DNA of 64,000 bases from Microbacterium paludicola (GTDB taxonomy: Bacteria; Actinomycetota; Actinomycetes; Actinomycetales; Microbacteriaceae). Below the pieces are notes generated by a model. That model made no database searches. It worked only from the letters and a program-made list of their open reading frames with translations, and was not told where the DNA came from. The translations under genes were made by a program, and so were the position numbers. The stretch spans positions 1 to 64,000 of the forward strand of contig NZ_JADGLL010000005.1 of assembly GCF_015235415.1 (NCBI RefSeq), read 5' to 3'. Within the stretch, counting starts at the first letter, position 1. The number at the start of each line of letters is the position of its first letter. Shown here one piece after another: positions 1 through 10,835 of this stretch.

Positions 1-417
1 GGTCATGTCCGCCTGGCCGGCCACATGGAGGACACCCCGCCCGGGCCGACGGATCAGCCGGTAGACATCGCGTCAGTCGCTGGCAGGGTCAGACCCGAGC
101 GGGGCGTTATCAGTATCAACGTCGCTGACGCTCCATCCGACGATGGACGTCGGGTTCACGAGGTGGTCGGCAGTCGCTGCGCTCCACGGTCGCTTCGCTC
201 CCACATGGGCCGTACATGCGGGGAAGCGAAGCGCCGGGACCCGACCGGAGGGGAGCTGTTCCCCCTCCGGTCGTTGAGCGAGCGAAGCGAGTCGAAACGG
301 TCAGGCCCTCCGGTCGTTGAGCGGGAGTGAGCGCCAGCGAACGGACGTCGAAACGGGCTGAGCGAGCGAGGGACGAGCGAGTCGAAGCCGCCCGGACCCC
401 GCCGATAGATTGAGCCG
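1..417. repeat. Gene-free leader region with degenerate dispersed repeats
   Basis: No credible gene was found in these 417 bases. From about 265 to 390 there are several imperfect copies of the repeat family seen elsewhere in this window, with the core GAGCGAAGCGAGTCGAAAC (near 277-300) and related GAGCG and GTCGAAACGG segments up to about 390. The first 120 bases show no recognised product. An ATG at 6-4 on the minus strand could start a gene leaving the window, but nothing supports it. Confidence 0.6.
406..411 (+). promoter_or_regulatory. -10 box TAGATT of a leaderless promoter
   Basis: TAGATT lies 6 nt before the GTG at 418. The spacing matches the TANNNT-6/7-start pattern seen before many genes in this window, so transcription probably begins at or next to the start codon. 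Confidence 0.5.
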
Positions 418-1002
418 GTGACCTACAGCGCGACCCCCGTCCTCGAGAACCACATCGTGCGGCTGGAGCCGCTGTCGCAGGACCACCGCGACGACCTCGC
501 CGAGGCCGTCGGCGACCTCGGCGGCACCTGGTACACGCGCATCCCGTCGCCCGACACGATGGCCGCCGAGATCGACCGTCGGCTCGAGGAGCACGAGGCG
601 GGCCGGGTGGCACCCTGGGCCGTGGTCGACGCCCGCACCGGGCGCGCCGTCGGCATGACGACCTACCTGCACCTCGAGCCGGCGCACCGGCGCCTCGAGA
701 TCGGATCCACCTGGCTCGGACAAGCCGCGCAGGGGACGGGGATCAACCCCGCCGCGAAGCTGCTGCTGCTCGAGCGGGCGTTCCAGGCGCTCGACTGCCT
801 CGGCGTCGAGCTGCGCACGCACTGGCACAACCACCAGTCGCGCGCGGCGATCGCGCGGCTCGGGGCGAAGCAGGACGGCGTGCTGCGTAGCCACACGATC
901 ATGCCCGACGGCATCGTCCGCGACACCGTGGTGTTCTCCATCCTGAACACCGAGTGGCCCGCCGTGCGCGCAGGCCTGCTCCACCGCCTCGCGGGGCGCT
1001 GA
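418..1002 (+). CDS. GNAT-family N-acetyltransferase (RimJ/RimL-like)
   Basis: This 194-aa protein has the layout of the RimJ/RimL branch of acetyl-CoA-dependent GNAT enzymes. The N-terminal VRLEPLSQDH matches the usual beta-1 'L-R-P-L' region. A central GRAVGMTTYLHL strand leads to the IGSTWLGQAAQGTGIN segment, which is the acetyl-CoA pyrophosphate loop. A late NHQSRAAIARLGAKQDG helix is also typical. Family members acetylate protein N-termini or small amines, and the substrate here cannot be read from sequence. The GTG at 418 is chosen because a TAGATT -10 box lies 6 nt upstream. The gene is convergent with the AbiEi-like gene, 15 bp apart. It is full length for the family. Confidence 0.85.
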   Translation: MTYSATPVLENHIVRLEPLSQDHRDDLAEAVGDLGGTWYTRIPSPDTMAAEIDRRLEEHEAGRVAPWAVVDARTGRAVGMTTYLHLEPAHRRLEIGSTWLGQAAQGTGINPAAKLLLLERAFQALDCLGVELRTHWHNHQSRAAIARLGAKQDGVLRSHTIMPDGIVRDTVVFSILNTEWPAVRAGLLHRLAGR

Positions 1003-1017
1003 GCGAGCGGATCCGCG

Positions 1018-1638
1018 TCAGGCGGCGGCAGAGAGGCGCTCGGGCCCGATCGCGCGGGCGAGCTCGACGATGGCGCCATCGCCCGTGCGGGCGGCCTCTG
1101 CCTCGGCGGCCTCGAGCAGCTCGGCCTTCGTGCACAGAGCCGGCTCGTCGTGAAGCGCCGACGGGAGATGGATCGCCGCGCGCAGCAGCGCCAGCGCATC
1201 GTCGTAGTCGAGCAGCACAGCCATGTCGAGCACCGTCTGCACGGGCGAGGTGGCCGGCAGCCCGAACACGGTGACGACCTCGCCGGCCGCCGAATCCGGA
1301 TGCGCGACGAGCCCGGCCACGCCCTCCGGCGCCTCCAGCACGTGGACGTCCTCGAGGTCGTCCTCCGGGAGCGGCAGGCGGTACAGGGCGGCGGCCGAGT
1401 GCGCGGCGAACACGAGGTCGGGCTGGGTCAGCGAGACGGCGTAGATCCGCGCGAGCGTGCGGTCGGTGCGCGAGAGCGTGCGCCACCGCCGCGCCGAGAG
1501 GTACACGCCGGGGCGCACGGCGACCGCGGCACCCTTGCCGACGGCGCGCTCGAGCCTCGGGAGCCAGCCGTTCTGGCGGGCTTCCTCGGCCACCAGGAGT
1601 CCGAACGCGTGTCCGGAGCGACGAGCAAGCAGGAACAT
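1018..1638 (-). CDS. AbiEi-like (type IV antitoxin domain) protein, orphan
   Basis: The start taken here is the ATG at 1638 (206 aa). A TTG at 1698 would add 20 residues of doubtful coding quality. The N-terminal half carries a winged-helix-like stretch followed by AVRPGVYLSARRW, the 'GvY' signature of AbiEi/DUF4095-type antitoxin-domain proteins common in Actinobacteria. The middle (FAAHSAAALYRLPL) also fits that family. Many relatives carry a C-terminal Vsr/DUF559 nuclease-like domain. This copy ends at GPERLSAAA without a recognisable one. No AbiEii nucleotidyltransferase toxin gene lies beside it, so it is an orphan here. Its role may be regulatory. The family assignment is by motif memory only. 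Confidence 0.6.
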   Translation of the reverse strand: MFLLARRSGHAFGLLVAEEARQNGWLPRLERAVGKGAAVAVRPGVYLSARRWRTLSRTDRTLARIYAVSLTQPDLVFAAHSAAALYRLPLPEDDLEDVHVLEAPEGVAGLVAHPDSAAGEVVTVFGLPATSPVQTVLDMAVLLDYDDALALLRAAIHLPSALHDEPALCTKAELLEAAEAEAARTGDGAIVELARAIGPERLSAAA

Positions 1639-1729
1639 GAGGTCAGATTCGCCTACGCGGGCGCGAAACGCACGCGCCACGCGGGAGCAAGGGCTCAAAT
1701 GACCACTCTCGGCGGCTGTGGACGACCGA

Positions 1730-2515
1730 TCAGAACAGATCGGGGAACGCCGCCGCCGCGAGCGGATACCCGACGAAGGCGATCACGTCGATCACCGTGT
1801 GCGCGACGACGAGCGGCATGAGCCGCCCCCAGCGCCGGTAGCACCAGCCGAAGACGATGCCCATCGCGACGTTCCCGACGATCGCGCCGAAGCCCTGGTA
1901 CGCGTGGTACGCGCCACGCAGCAGCGCCGCGGCGACGATGATCCGCCAGGTTCCCCAGCCGAGGCGAGACAGGCGGTCGCCGAGGTAGCCGATCACGATG
2001 ACCTCCTCGATGAGGCCGGCACGCAGGGCCGACAGCACGAGGAGCGGCACCGTCCACCAGTCGAGGCCCGCGGGGGACGCCTCGACGGCGACCGTCACGC
2101 CGAGCGACCGCCCGGCCGCGTACAGCGCGAGCCCCGGGACGCCGATCGCCGCGACGAGCGCGAGCCCCCGCAGCGCGTCGCCGCCGAAGCGCGCGAAGTC
2201 GAGGCCGAGGCGCCGCAGCGCGCTGCGGCCGGGCTCCCACAGCAGGTAGAGGACGAGCCCCACGAGCGCGAGGTCGAACAGCACGTCGAGGAGCCGATAC
2301 AGGATGTCCCACGCGACGGCCGCGTCGAACGGCGTGTTGAGCTTCGCCGTCTGCTCCGACAGGGGCAGCGGGTCGAGCAGGCGGCGCACGAGCGAGAGCA
2401 CCGCGTACAGCGCCGACTGGCCGACGGTGATCGCCAGGATGAGCGCGAGTTCGACCCGCAGCCGGGCGCGTGCGTGAGGCGGAGCGGCGGGCGGGAACGG
2501 TTCGACGGCACTCAC
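1730..2515 (-). CDS. CPBP-family intramembrane metalloprotease
   Basis: This is a multi-pass membrane protein of 261 aa from GTG 2515. An ATG at 2596 would add 27 residues that do not look coding. It carries the three signatures of the CPBP (CAAX protease and bacteriocin-processing) family: the glutamate pair in GLIEEVIVIGYLGDRL, the first histidine in RGAYHAYQGFGA, and the last histidine in VAHTVIDVIAF. The usual EExxxR motif has isoleucine in place of arginine (EEVIVI). These proteins are membrane-embedded glutamate/histidine proteases, and most actinobacterial members have unknown substrates. About seven hydrophobic segments are visible. The gene is divergent from the peptide-transport operon that starts at 2728, so the region between them carries two promoters. 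Confidence 0.8.
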   Translation of the reverse strand: MSAVEPFPPAAPPHARARLRVELALILAITVGQSALYAVLSLVRRLLDPLPLSEQTAKLNTPFDAAVAWDILYRLLDVLFDLALVGLVLYLLWEPGRSALRRLGLDFARFGGDALRGLALVAAIGVPGLALYAAGRSLGVTVAVEASPAGLDWWTVPLLVLSALRAGLIEEVIVIGYLGDRLSRLGWGTWRIIVAAALLRGAYHAYQGFGAIVGNVAMGIVFGWCYRRWGRLMPLVVAHTVIDVIAFVGYPLAAAAFPDLF

Positions 2516-2727
2516 CTGGCAAGCCTGCCACAGGGGCGGATCGGGATATTCCGCACGCTCGTGCTCGGGACCGGTCAGATTGCCCAGTGAAGGCACGCCG
2601 CGGTAAAGGCTATGTAACGGTTGTGCGCAACATTTGGGTCAGTCCGTCAAGCCGCTTAGAGTCTTCGCTATCGCTCACGCGTCGCTTCGGCGCCGGGCAC
2701 TACCCACACCTTCCCCAGGAGGAACCT
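2516..2727. promoter_or_regulatory. Divergent intergenic region between CPBP protease and ABC importer
   Basis: This 212-bp gap holds the outward promoters of both flanking operons. A GTTG-N4-CAAC inverted repeat sits near 2620-2631 and could be an operator. No clear -35/-10 pair stands out. An AGGAGGA ribosome-binding site ends the region in front of the TTG start of the lipoprotein gene. Confidence 0.35.
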
Positions 2728-4377
2728 TTGAAGCGCAACAAGATCGCCCTGGCGGGCATCACGCTGCTCGGTGCGAGCAGCCTGCTTCTCGCCGGCTGCG
2801 CGACTGGCGGCAACGGCGAGCCCGCCGGCTCCGAGAGCCCGGCCGAGGGCTCGTCGACCGCCGTCATCACGACCAACGGCTCGGAGCCGCAGAACCCGCT
2901 GCTGCCCGCCATGACCAACGAGACCGGCGGCGGCAAGATCCTCGACTCGATCTTCGCCGGCCTGATCACGTACGAGGCCGACGGCTCGGTCGTCAACGAC
3001 GTCGCCGAGGAGATCACGACCGACTCCCCGACGCAGCTGACCGTCAAGATCCGCGAGGGCCTGAAGTTCACCGACGGTGAAGAGGTCACGGCCGACAACT
3101 TCATCAAGGCGTGGAACTTCGCCGCCCAGGCGGAGAGCGCGCACAACGCGGGCTACTTCTTCGAGGACATCGAGGGCTTCGTCGCCGAGGGCGACGTGTA
3201 CGGCGCCGAGGGCGACATGTCCGGCCTCAAGCAGGTCGACGACTACACCTTCACGATCACGCTGAACAAGCCGGCCTCCGACTTCGCACAGCGTCTCGGC
3301 TACTCGGCCTTCTTCCCGCTCCCGGACGTCGCGTTCGAGGACATGGAGGCGTTCGGTCAGAACCCGATCGGCAACGGCCCCTACATGCTCGACGGCGAGG
3401 GCGCGTGGCAGCACGACGTCCGCATCGACCTGGCGGTCAACCCCGACTACGACGGTCCGCGCGAGCCGCAGAACGGCGGCCTCGACATCGTCTTCTACGC
3501 CACGCAGGACGCGGCGTACGCCGACCTGCTCTCGGGCAACGTCGACGTGATCGACGGCATCCCGGACGCGAGCCTGGAGACCTACGAGTCCGACCTGGGT
3601 GACCGCTCGGTCAACCAGCCGGCCGCGATCTTCCAGTCGATGACCATCCCCGAGTGGCTGCCCGGCTTCGCCACCGACGAGGAGGGTCGTCTGCGTCGTG
3701 CGGCGATCTCGCACTCGATCGACCGCGCGCAGATCACCGAGGTCGTCTTCAAGGGCACCCGCACGCCCGCGACCGACTACACCTCGCCCGTCATCGACGG
3801 CTGGAGCGACGAGGTCCCGGGCAGCGAGGTCCTCGAGTACGACCCGGAGCTCGCCAAGGAGCTGTGGGCCCAGGCCGACGCCATCAAGCCCTACGAGGGC
3901 GAGTTCACCATCGCGTACAACGCCGACGGCGGTCACCAGACCTGGGTCGACGCGGTCGCGCAGTCGATCTCGAACACGCTGGGCATCGAGGCCTCGGGCG
4001 AGCCGTTCCCGGACTTCGCCTCGTACCTCGACGCTCGTGACAACGAGCAGGTCGGCGCCTTCCGCGCCGGTTGGCAGGCCGACTACCCGGGTCTGTACAA
4101 CTTCCTCGGCCCGCTGTACGCAACGGGTGCCGGCTCGAACGACGGCAAGTACTCGAGCGAGGAGTTCGACTCGCTGATCGCCGAGGGCATCAGCGCGACG
4201 GACCCCGAGGTCGCCAACGCCAAGTTCCAGGAGGCGCAGACCGTGCTGTTCACCGACCTGCCCGCCATCCCGCTGTGGTACTCGAACGTCAACGGCGGCT
4301 GGGCTGAGGGCGTCGAGAACGTCGAGTTCGGCTGGAACTCGGTGCCGCTCTTCCACGAGATCACCAAGGCCGAGTAA
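2728..4377 (+). CDS. ABC importer substrate-binding lipoprotein, peptide family 5 (OppA/DppA-like)
   Basis: The start is TTG 2728, placed by a strong AGGAGGA seven bases upstream, giving 549 aa. The protein begins MKRNK and has a hydrophobic stretch ending in the lipobox LLAGC, so it is predicted to be lipid-anchored outside the membrane. The mature part has family-5 SBP features: an AEEITTDSPTQLTVKIREGLKFTDGEEVTADN segment (split here by its motifs LTVKIREG and FTDGEEVTA), GNGPYML and a late GWQADYPG. These proteins bind oligo- or dipeptides and related solutes. It is the first gene of an importer operon with two permeases and a fused ATPase. Very strong C/G third-position bias suggests high expression. 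The exact ligand cannot be inferred. Confidence 0.93.
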   Translation: MKRNKIALAGITLLGASSLLLAGCATGGNGEPAGSESPAEGSSTAVITTNGSEPQNPLLPAMTNETGGGKILDSIFAGLITYEADGSVVNDVAEEITTDSPTQLTVKIREGLKFTDGEEVTADNFIKAWNFAAQAESAHNAGYFFEDIEGFVAEGDVYGAEGDMSGLKQVDDYTFTITLNKPASDFAQRLGYSAFFPLPDVAFEDMEAFGQNPIGNGPYMLDGEGAWQHDVRIDLAVNPDYDGPREPQNGGLDIVFYATQDAAYADLLSGNVDVIDGIPDASLETYESDLGDRSVNQPAAIFQSMTIPEWLPGFATDEEGRLRRAAISHSIDRAQITEVVFKGTRTPATDYTSPVIDGWSDEVPGSEVLEYDPELAKELWAQADAIKPYEGEFTIAYNADGGHQTWVDAVAQSISNTLGIEASGEPFPDFASYLDARDNEQVGAFRAGWQADYPGLYNFLGPLYATGAGSNDGKYSSEEFDSLIAEGISATDPEVANAKFQEAQTVLFTDLPAIPLWYSNVNGGWAEGVENVEFGWNSVPLFHEITKAE

Positions 4378-4401
4378 GACAGGCCGGGAGCAATCCCACC
4401 C

Positions 4402-4433
4402 GCGAGGCGGTGGCGTTCGCGTCACCGCCTCGC
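4402..4433 (+). terminator. Hairpin after the binding-protein gene (attenuator or processing site)
   Basis: GCGAGGCGGTGGCG and CGTCACCGCCTCGC form a nearly perfect stem around a TTCG loop, with no T-run after it. Its place between the binding-protein gene and the permease genes suggests a partial terminator or an mRNA-stabilising stem that keeps the lipoprotein more abundant than the membrane parts. Confidence 0.6.
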
Positions 4434-4578
4434 CCCATGTGCGGTCGGCCTCTCACACCGCGTTCCCAGGATCGCGGGCAGAGGATTGGCCGCTGAGGGC
4501 GCCCGGATGCCGGGCCCCTTTTCCGTGCGTCGACCAACCCGAACGACGCGCTGAGCTTTCCCCGGAAGGAGGGGGAGG

Positions 4579-5508
4579 ATGGCCACCTACATCCTCAGAC
4601 GGATCCTGCAGCTGATCCCCGTTTTCATCGGCGCCACCGCGCTGATCTACTTCATGGTCTTCGGCATGCCCGGCGACCCGGTCGCCGCACTGTTCGGCGA
4701 CAAGCAGCCGCCGCCCGCGGTGCTCGAGCAGATCCGCGCGCGGTACATGCTCGACCAGCCGCTGATCGTGCAGTACTTCCACTACCTGATGGGCATCCTG
4801 CGCCTCGACTTCGGCACGACGTTCTCCGGTCAGAGCGTGATCGAGATCCTCGGTCGCACGTTCCCGGTGACGCTGCGCCTCGCGACGCTGGCCATCGTGA
4901 TCGCCTTCGTGCTCTCGATCGTGATCGGCGCCACGTCGGCGCTCCTGAAGGGCACGTGGTACGACCACTTCCAGCTTGTCATCGCGCTGATCTTCATCGC
5001 CGTGCCGATCTTCGTGCTCGCCTTCCTCGCGCAGTACTTCCTCGCCGTCCGGCTCGAGTGGTTCCGTCCCACGGTGGGCGCGCAGAACGGGTGGGGCGAC
5101 CTCTGGCTGCCGGCCCTCGTGCTCGGCTTCAGCGTCTACGCGGCGAGCATGCGCCTCACGCGCTCGTCGATGATCGAGTCGCTCGGCCAGGACTGGGTGC
5201 GCACCGCGTACTCGAAGGGCCTGCCCCGCCGCCGGGTCATCCCCGTTCACGTGCTGCGCAACTCGCTCATCCCGATGGTCACCGACACCGCCACGAACTT
5301 CGGCATCCTGATGGTCGGCGCGACCGTGACCGAGGGAATCTTCAACGTCCCCGGCGTCGGCAACCAGCTCTTTATGGCCGTCACGAAGCACGAGACCCCG
5401 ACCGTGGTGTCGTTCGTCACCGTGTTCGTCGTCGTGTACGTGCTCGTCAACCTGCTCGTCGATCTTCTCTACGGCCTGCTCGACCCGAGGATCCGCTATG
5501 TCAAGTAA
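4579..5508 (+). CDS. ABC importer permease (DppB/OppB-like)
   Basis: A 309-aa inner-membrane permease with about six transmembrane segments. The N-terminus MATYILRRILQLIPVFIGA is typical of DppB/OppB proteins, whose first helix sits at the extreme N-terminus. The EAA-loop region that contacts the ATPase is visible around QDWVRTAYSKGLPRRRV, about residues 205-225. The C-terminus ends with YGLLDPRIRY, the usual '.lDPRir' ending. An AAGGAGGGGGAGG ribosome-binding site precedes ATG 4579. The final bases overlap the next permease start. Together with the second permease it forms the membrane pore for solute delivered by the upstream lipoprotein. Confidence 0.93.
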   Translation: MATYILRRILQLIPVFIGATALIYFMVFGMPGDPVAALFGDKQPPPAVLEQIRARYMLDQPLIVQYFHYLMGILRLDFGTTFSGQSVIEILGRTFPVTLRLATLAIVIAFVLSIVIGATSALLKGTWYDHFQLVIALIFIAVPIFVLAFLAQYFLAVRLEWFRPTVGAQNGWGDLWLPALVLGFSVYAASMRLTRSSMIESLGQDWVRTAYSKGLPRRRVIPVHVLRNSLIPMVTDTATNFGILMVGATVTEGIFNVPGVGNQLFMAVTKHETPTVVSFVTVFVVVYVLVNLLVDLLYGLLDPRIRYVK

Positions 5509-6433
5509 CAGCACCCACTACGTCGCCCCCGTCAAGGCCGACGTCGTCGTCGACGCCGTCCGGCTCAGCGACAAGAAGAGCAACCTCTGGCTCGACGCAT
5601 GGCGCGACCTGCGTCACCGCCCGCTGTTCTGGCTCTCGGTCGTCGTGTGCGTCCTGGTCATCATCGTGGCGACCCTGCCGAGCATGTTCACCGCCTTCCC
5701 GCCCTCCGGGCCGCAGGCGTGCGACCTCAGCAACAGCAACGGCGGCCCGACGGCCGGGCACCCGCTCGGCTACACCTTCCAGGGCTGCGACGTCTGGTCG
5801 CGCCTCGTGCACGGCGCCAGCGTGTCGATCGCCGTCGGCGTGATGGCGACCATCATCGGCACCGTCATCGGCGTGATCATGGGCGCCCTCGCCGGCTTCT
5901 ACGGCGGCTTCCTCGACTCGCTGCTCTCGCGCGTCGGCGACATCTTCTTCACGATCCCCTACATCGTCGCGGCGATCGTGGTCATGACGGTGCTGAAGGA
6001 GCACCGCAGCGAGCTCGTCCTCGCCTTCGCGATCGGCGGCTTCTCGTGGGCGTCGACCGCCCGCCTGATGCGCGCCGAGGTGCTGCGCGTGAAGCAGTCG
6101 GACTTCGTGATGGCGTCGATCTCGCTCGGCCTGACCCGCTTCAAGACGCTGCTCGTCCACGTCATGCCCAACGCCCTCGCGCCGATCATCGTCGTGGCGA
6201 CCGTCGGCCTCGGCCAGGCGATCGTGGCGGAGGCGACCCTGTCGTTCCTCGGCGTCGGCCTCGGCGGCGTCTCGTGGGGCGCCGACATCGCGAACGCGCA
6301 GAGCTCGATCCGCACCTCTCCCATGGCGCTGTTCTGGCCGTCGCTCGCCCTGACCGTCACCGTGCTCGCGTTCGTCACGCTCGGTGAGCTGATGCGCGAC
6401 GCGCTCGACCCGAAGGCGAGGGCCCAGCGATGA
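5498..6433 (+). CDS. ABC importer permease (DppC/OppC-like)
   Basis: A 311-aa second permease subunit. The start codon lies inside the previous gene (11-bp overlap), so the two are probably translationally coupled. After a cytoplasmic N-terminal stretch it has one hydrophobic anchor (WLSVVVCVLVIIVAT), then an extracellular loop containing TAGHPLGYTFQGCDVWSRL, which matches the 'HplGTD..GrDvlSRl' region of DppC proteins. The remaining helices and an EAA loop (RAEVLRVKQSDFVMASISLG) follow. The C-terminus [14 protein letters not shown] is also typical. It pairs with the upstream permease in a heterodimeric pore. Confidence 0.93.
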   Translation: MSSNSTHYVAPVKADVVVDAVRLSDKKSNLWLDAWRDLRHRPLFWLSVVVCVLVIIVATLPSMFTAFPPSGPQACDLSNSNGGPTAGHPLGYTFQGCDVWSRLVHGASVSIAVGVMATIIGTVIGVIMGALAGFYGGFLDSLLSRVGDIFFTIPYIVAAIVVMTVLKEHRSELVLAFAIGGFSWASTARLMRAEVLRVKQSDFVMASISLGLTRFKTLLVHVMPNALAPIIVVATVGLGQAIVAEATLSFLGVGLGGVSWGADIANAQSSIRTSPMALFWPSLALTVTVLAFVTLGELMRDALDPKARAQR

Positions 6434-8163
6434 GCGCATCCGATGTCCCGATGACGCGCGCCGGCGTGCGCGCGGCCACCAAGGAGAACCCTGTGTCGGG
6501 AGGCACCGTGTCCGAGCCGCTTCTGAAGATCCGGGACCTGAAGGTCTCGTTCGGCACCGGAAAGAAGGCCCGCGAGGTCCTGCACGGCGTCGACCTGGAG
6601 ATCCACCCGGGCGAGACCGTCGCGATCGTCGGCGAGTCGGGCTCCGGTAAGTCGACGACGGCCGCCGCGGTCATCGACCTGCTCCCCGGCACCGGACAGG
6701 TGACGGGCGGCAGCATCATGCTCGACGGCGTCGAGCTGACGACGGCGAGCCGCCGCGAGATGGAATCGATCCGTGGCCGCGAGATCGGCTACGTGCCGCA
6801 GGACCCGATGTCGAACCTCAACCCCGTGTGGTCGATCGGCTTCCAGGTGGAGGAGGCGGTCCGTGCGAACGGGCTCGCCACCGGCCGCAAGGAGGTCCGC
6901 GCCCGTGCGATCGAGGTGCTGAAGCAGGCCGGCCTCGCCGACGCCGAGCGGCGCCTTCACCAGTTCCCGCACCAGTTCTCGGGCGGCATGCGCCAGCGCG
7001 CGCTCATCGGCATCGGCCTCGCGGCCGACCCGAAGCTGCTCATCGCGGACGAGCCGACGAGCGCCCTGGATGTGACCGTCCAGCGCGTGATCCTGGATCA
7101 CCTCGCCTCGCTCACGCGTGAGAAGGGCACCGCGGTGCTGTTCATCACGCACGACCTGGGACTCGCGGCAGACCGCGCCGACCGGATCATCGTGATGAAC
7201 CAGGGCGAGATCGTCGAGGCGGGCCCGAGCCGGCTCATCCTCGAGAACCCGCAGCACCCCTACACGCAGCGCCTCGTGGCGGCCGCGCCGAGCCTCGCCT
7301 CGCAGCGCATCCAGGCCGACGTCCAGGAGCGCGGCGTGGAGACGCTCGAGGAGGTCACCGACGCCCACCCCGTCGTCGAGGTGCGCGACCTCGTGAAGGA
7401 CTACCGGATCCGCAAGGGCGGCTTCCGCAGCGAGCCCTTCCGCGCGGTCGACGGCGTCTCGTTCAAGATCCCGCGCGGCAAGACCCTCGCCCTCGTCGGC
7501 GAGTCGGGATCGGGCAAGTCGACGGTCGCGAAGATGGTGCTCCAGCTCGAGTCGGTCACGAGCGGCGAGATCCTGTTCGACGGCAAGGACACAACGACGA
7601 TGGGGGCGAAGGACGTCTTCGCGCTCCGCAGCCGCATGCAGCCGGTGTTCCAGGACCCGTACGGCTCCCTGGATCCGCTGCGCAGCATCGGCCACCTGAT
7701 CGCCGAGCCCCTCAAGGTGCACGGCGTCGGCGACGAGAAGTCCCGCCAGGCGCGCGTGTTCGAGCTGCTCGAGCAGGTGTCGCTCCCGCGTGAGCTCGCC
7801 TGGCGCTACCCGAACGAGCTCTCGGGCGGACAGCGCCAGCGCATCGCGATCGCGCGCGCCCTCGCGCTGAAGCCCTCGATCGTCGTGCTCGACGAGGCCG
7901 TCTCGGCGCTCGACGTGCTCGTGCAGGACCAGATCCTGAAGCTCCTCGCGGAGCTGCAGGCCGAACTGGGCCTGACGTACCTGTTCATCACGCACGACCT
8001 CGCGGTCGTGCGCGTCGCGGCCGACCTGGTCTGCGTCATGGAGCAGGGGCGCGTCGTCGAGCAGGGAACCGTCGACGAGATCTTCGCGTCGCCCAAGGAG
8101 GCGTACACGCAGCGCCTGCTCGACGCGATCCCCGGCGCCTCGGTCGACCTCGCCGGCCGCTGA
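6430..8163 (+). CDS. Fused double ATP-binding protein of peptide-type ABC importer (DppD-DppF-like)
   Basis: One 577-aa polypeptide contains both ATPase domains, which many bacteria encode as two genes. Domain 1 has Walker [11 protein letters not shown] (about residue 70), signature FSGGMRQRA and Walker [13 protein letters not shown]. Domain 2 has [21 protein letters not shown] and [12 protein letters not shown]. Each is followed by an H-loop (FITHDL). The start overlaps the previous stop as ATGA. A second in-frame GTG with a clearer domain edge lies near 6493, so the first 20 or so residues are uncertain. The protein powers import through the two permeases. A fused ATPase in this family is common in Actinobacteria. 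Confidence 0.92.
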   Translation: MSASDVPMTRAGVRAATKENPVSGGTVSEPLLKIRDLKVSFGTGKKAREVLHGVDLEIHPGETVAIVGESGSGKSTTAAAVIDLLPGTGQVTGGSIMLDGVELTTASRREMESIRGREIGYVPQDPMSNLNPVWSIGFQVEEAVRANGLATGRKEVRARAIEVLKQAGLADAERRLHQFPHQFSGGMRQRALIGIGLAADPKLLIADEPTSALDVTVQRVILDHLASLTREKGTAVLFITHDLGLAADRADRIIVMNQGEIVEAGPSRLILENPQHPYTQRLVAAAPSLASQRIQADVQERGVETLEEVTDAHPVVEVRDLVKDYRIRKGGFRSEPFRAVDGVSFKIPRGKTLALVGESGSGKSTVAKMVLQLESVTSGEILFDGKDTTTMGAKDVFALRSRMQPVFQDPYGSLDPLRSIGHLIAEPLKVHGVGDEKSRQARVFELLEQVSLPRELAWRYPNELSGGQRQRIAIARALALKPSIVVLDEAVSALDVLVQDQILKLLAELQAELGLTYLFITHDLAVVRVAADLVCVMEQGRVVEQGTVDEIFASPKEAYTQRLLDAIPGASVDLAGR

Positions 8164-8165
8164 GC

Positions 8166-8717
8166 GTGACCGGCACCCGCATCCTCCGCTCGGCCACGGG
8201 CCTCATCTGGCTCGTGGCCGTGGCGGCGGTCGTGCTGTTCCTGCTCGGCGACGTCGTCGTGCGGGGGGGCTGGCTGCAGGCGCTGCTGATCGCGCCGTGG
8301 CTGCTCATCCCGGTGTGGGCCGTCTACGCGTTCCTCTACGCCCCGCACATCGCGGTCGACGAGGAGCGGATCCGGGTGCACAACATCCTGCGCACGATCG
8401 ACCTTCCCTGGTCGACGGTCGACGACGTCGTGATGCGCTGGCAGCTCGAGCTTCACCTCTCCGCCGACGCGGCCGCGACCGGCGTCGGCGGGCGCAAGGG
8501 GATCGTGGAGGCCTGGTCGTTCTCCCGCCGCTGGCGCGGAGCGGGCGCGAAGCGCACCGACGACACCGCCGTCACGCTCGACGTGATCCGCGGCCTCCAC
8601 GCATCGGCGGGCCGTCAGCCCGGTGCGCGTCCCACGGTGACCTGGGACCTGCGGACGATCGCCATCGGGGCCGCGATCGTCGTCGCGTGCGTCGCCGCGA
8701 TGCTCATCGCCGGCTGA
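8166..8717 (+). CDS. PH-domain-like small membrane protein
   Basis: A 183-aa protein starting with GTG two bases after the ATPase stop codon, so it is probably cotranscribed with the importer. Two hydrophobic segments near the N-terminus (about residues 10-30 and 37-55) are followed by a beta-rich stretch with IAVDEERIRVHNIL and IDLPWSTVDDVVMRW. This is the pattern of bacterial PH-like domain proteins related to mycobacterial CFP-6. A third transmembrane segment closes the chain (IAIGAAIVVACVAAMLIAG). Family members have no firmly known function. Coupling to the importer is seen from spacing only. Confidence 0.6.
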   Translation: MTGTRILRSATGLIWLVAVAAVVLFLLGDVVVRGGWLQALLIAPWLLIPVWAVYAFLYAPHIAVDEERIRVHNILRTIDLPWSTVDDVVMRWQLELHLSADAAATGVGGRKGIVEAWSFSRRWRGAGAKRTDDTAVTLDVIRGLHASAGRQPGARPTVTWDLRTIAIGAAIVVACVAAMLIAG

Positions 8718-8776
8718 TCGCAGCCTCGCCCGCCCTGTCACCGGCGTCCGTTCAGGGCCCGGATGCCGTCGCGCGG

Positions 8777-8782
8777 TACTAT
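8777..8782 (+). promoter_or_regulatory. Probable -10 box TACTAT of typA
   Basis: TACTAT lies 68 nt before the typA ATG. A transcript from here would have a leader of about 60 nt. No strong -35 box is apparent. Confidence 0.4.
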
Positions 8783-8850
8783 TGAGGTGCTCGGTTCCGG
8801 GCCATCCTCATTTCTGAGCCACACACTTCCTCTCCAGCTAAGGATCATCC

Positions 8851-10764
<1,914 letters not shown>

Positions 10765-10774
10765 CCCGCATCGC

Positions 10775-10806
10775 GAACGGCCGGACGGTTCTCCGTCCGG
10801 CCGTTC
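10775..10806 (+). terminator. Intrinsic terminator of typA
   Basis: GAACGGCCGGACGG and its exact complement flank a TTCT loop just after the typA stop codon. There is no long T-run, which is usual for high-GC actinobacteria. Confidence 0.75.
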
Positions 10807-10823
10807 GGCGTCTCCGGCGTCCG

Positions 10824-10829
10824 TAGGAT
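10824..10829 (+). promoter_or_regulatory. -10 box TAGGAT of a leaderless promoter
   Basis: TAGGAT lies 6 nt before ATG 10836 and no Shine-Dalgarno sequence is present, which suggests a leaderless mRNA. Confidence 0.55.
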
Positions 10830-10835
10830 CGGGAT

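Noticed and set aside
1..330. Short open frames in the first 330 bases, including an ATG at 6-4 on the minus strand
   Set aside because: They cross the dispersed repeat or have too little sequence to judge, and no ribosome-binding site or domain supports them.
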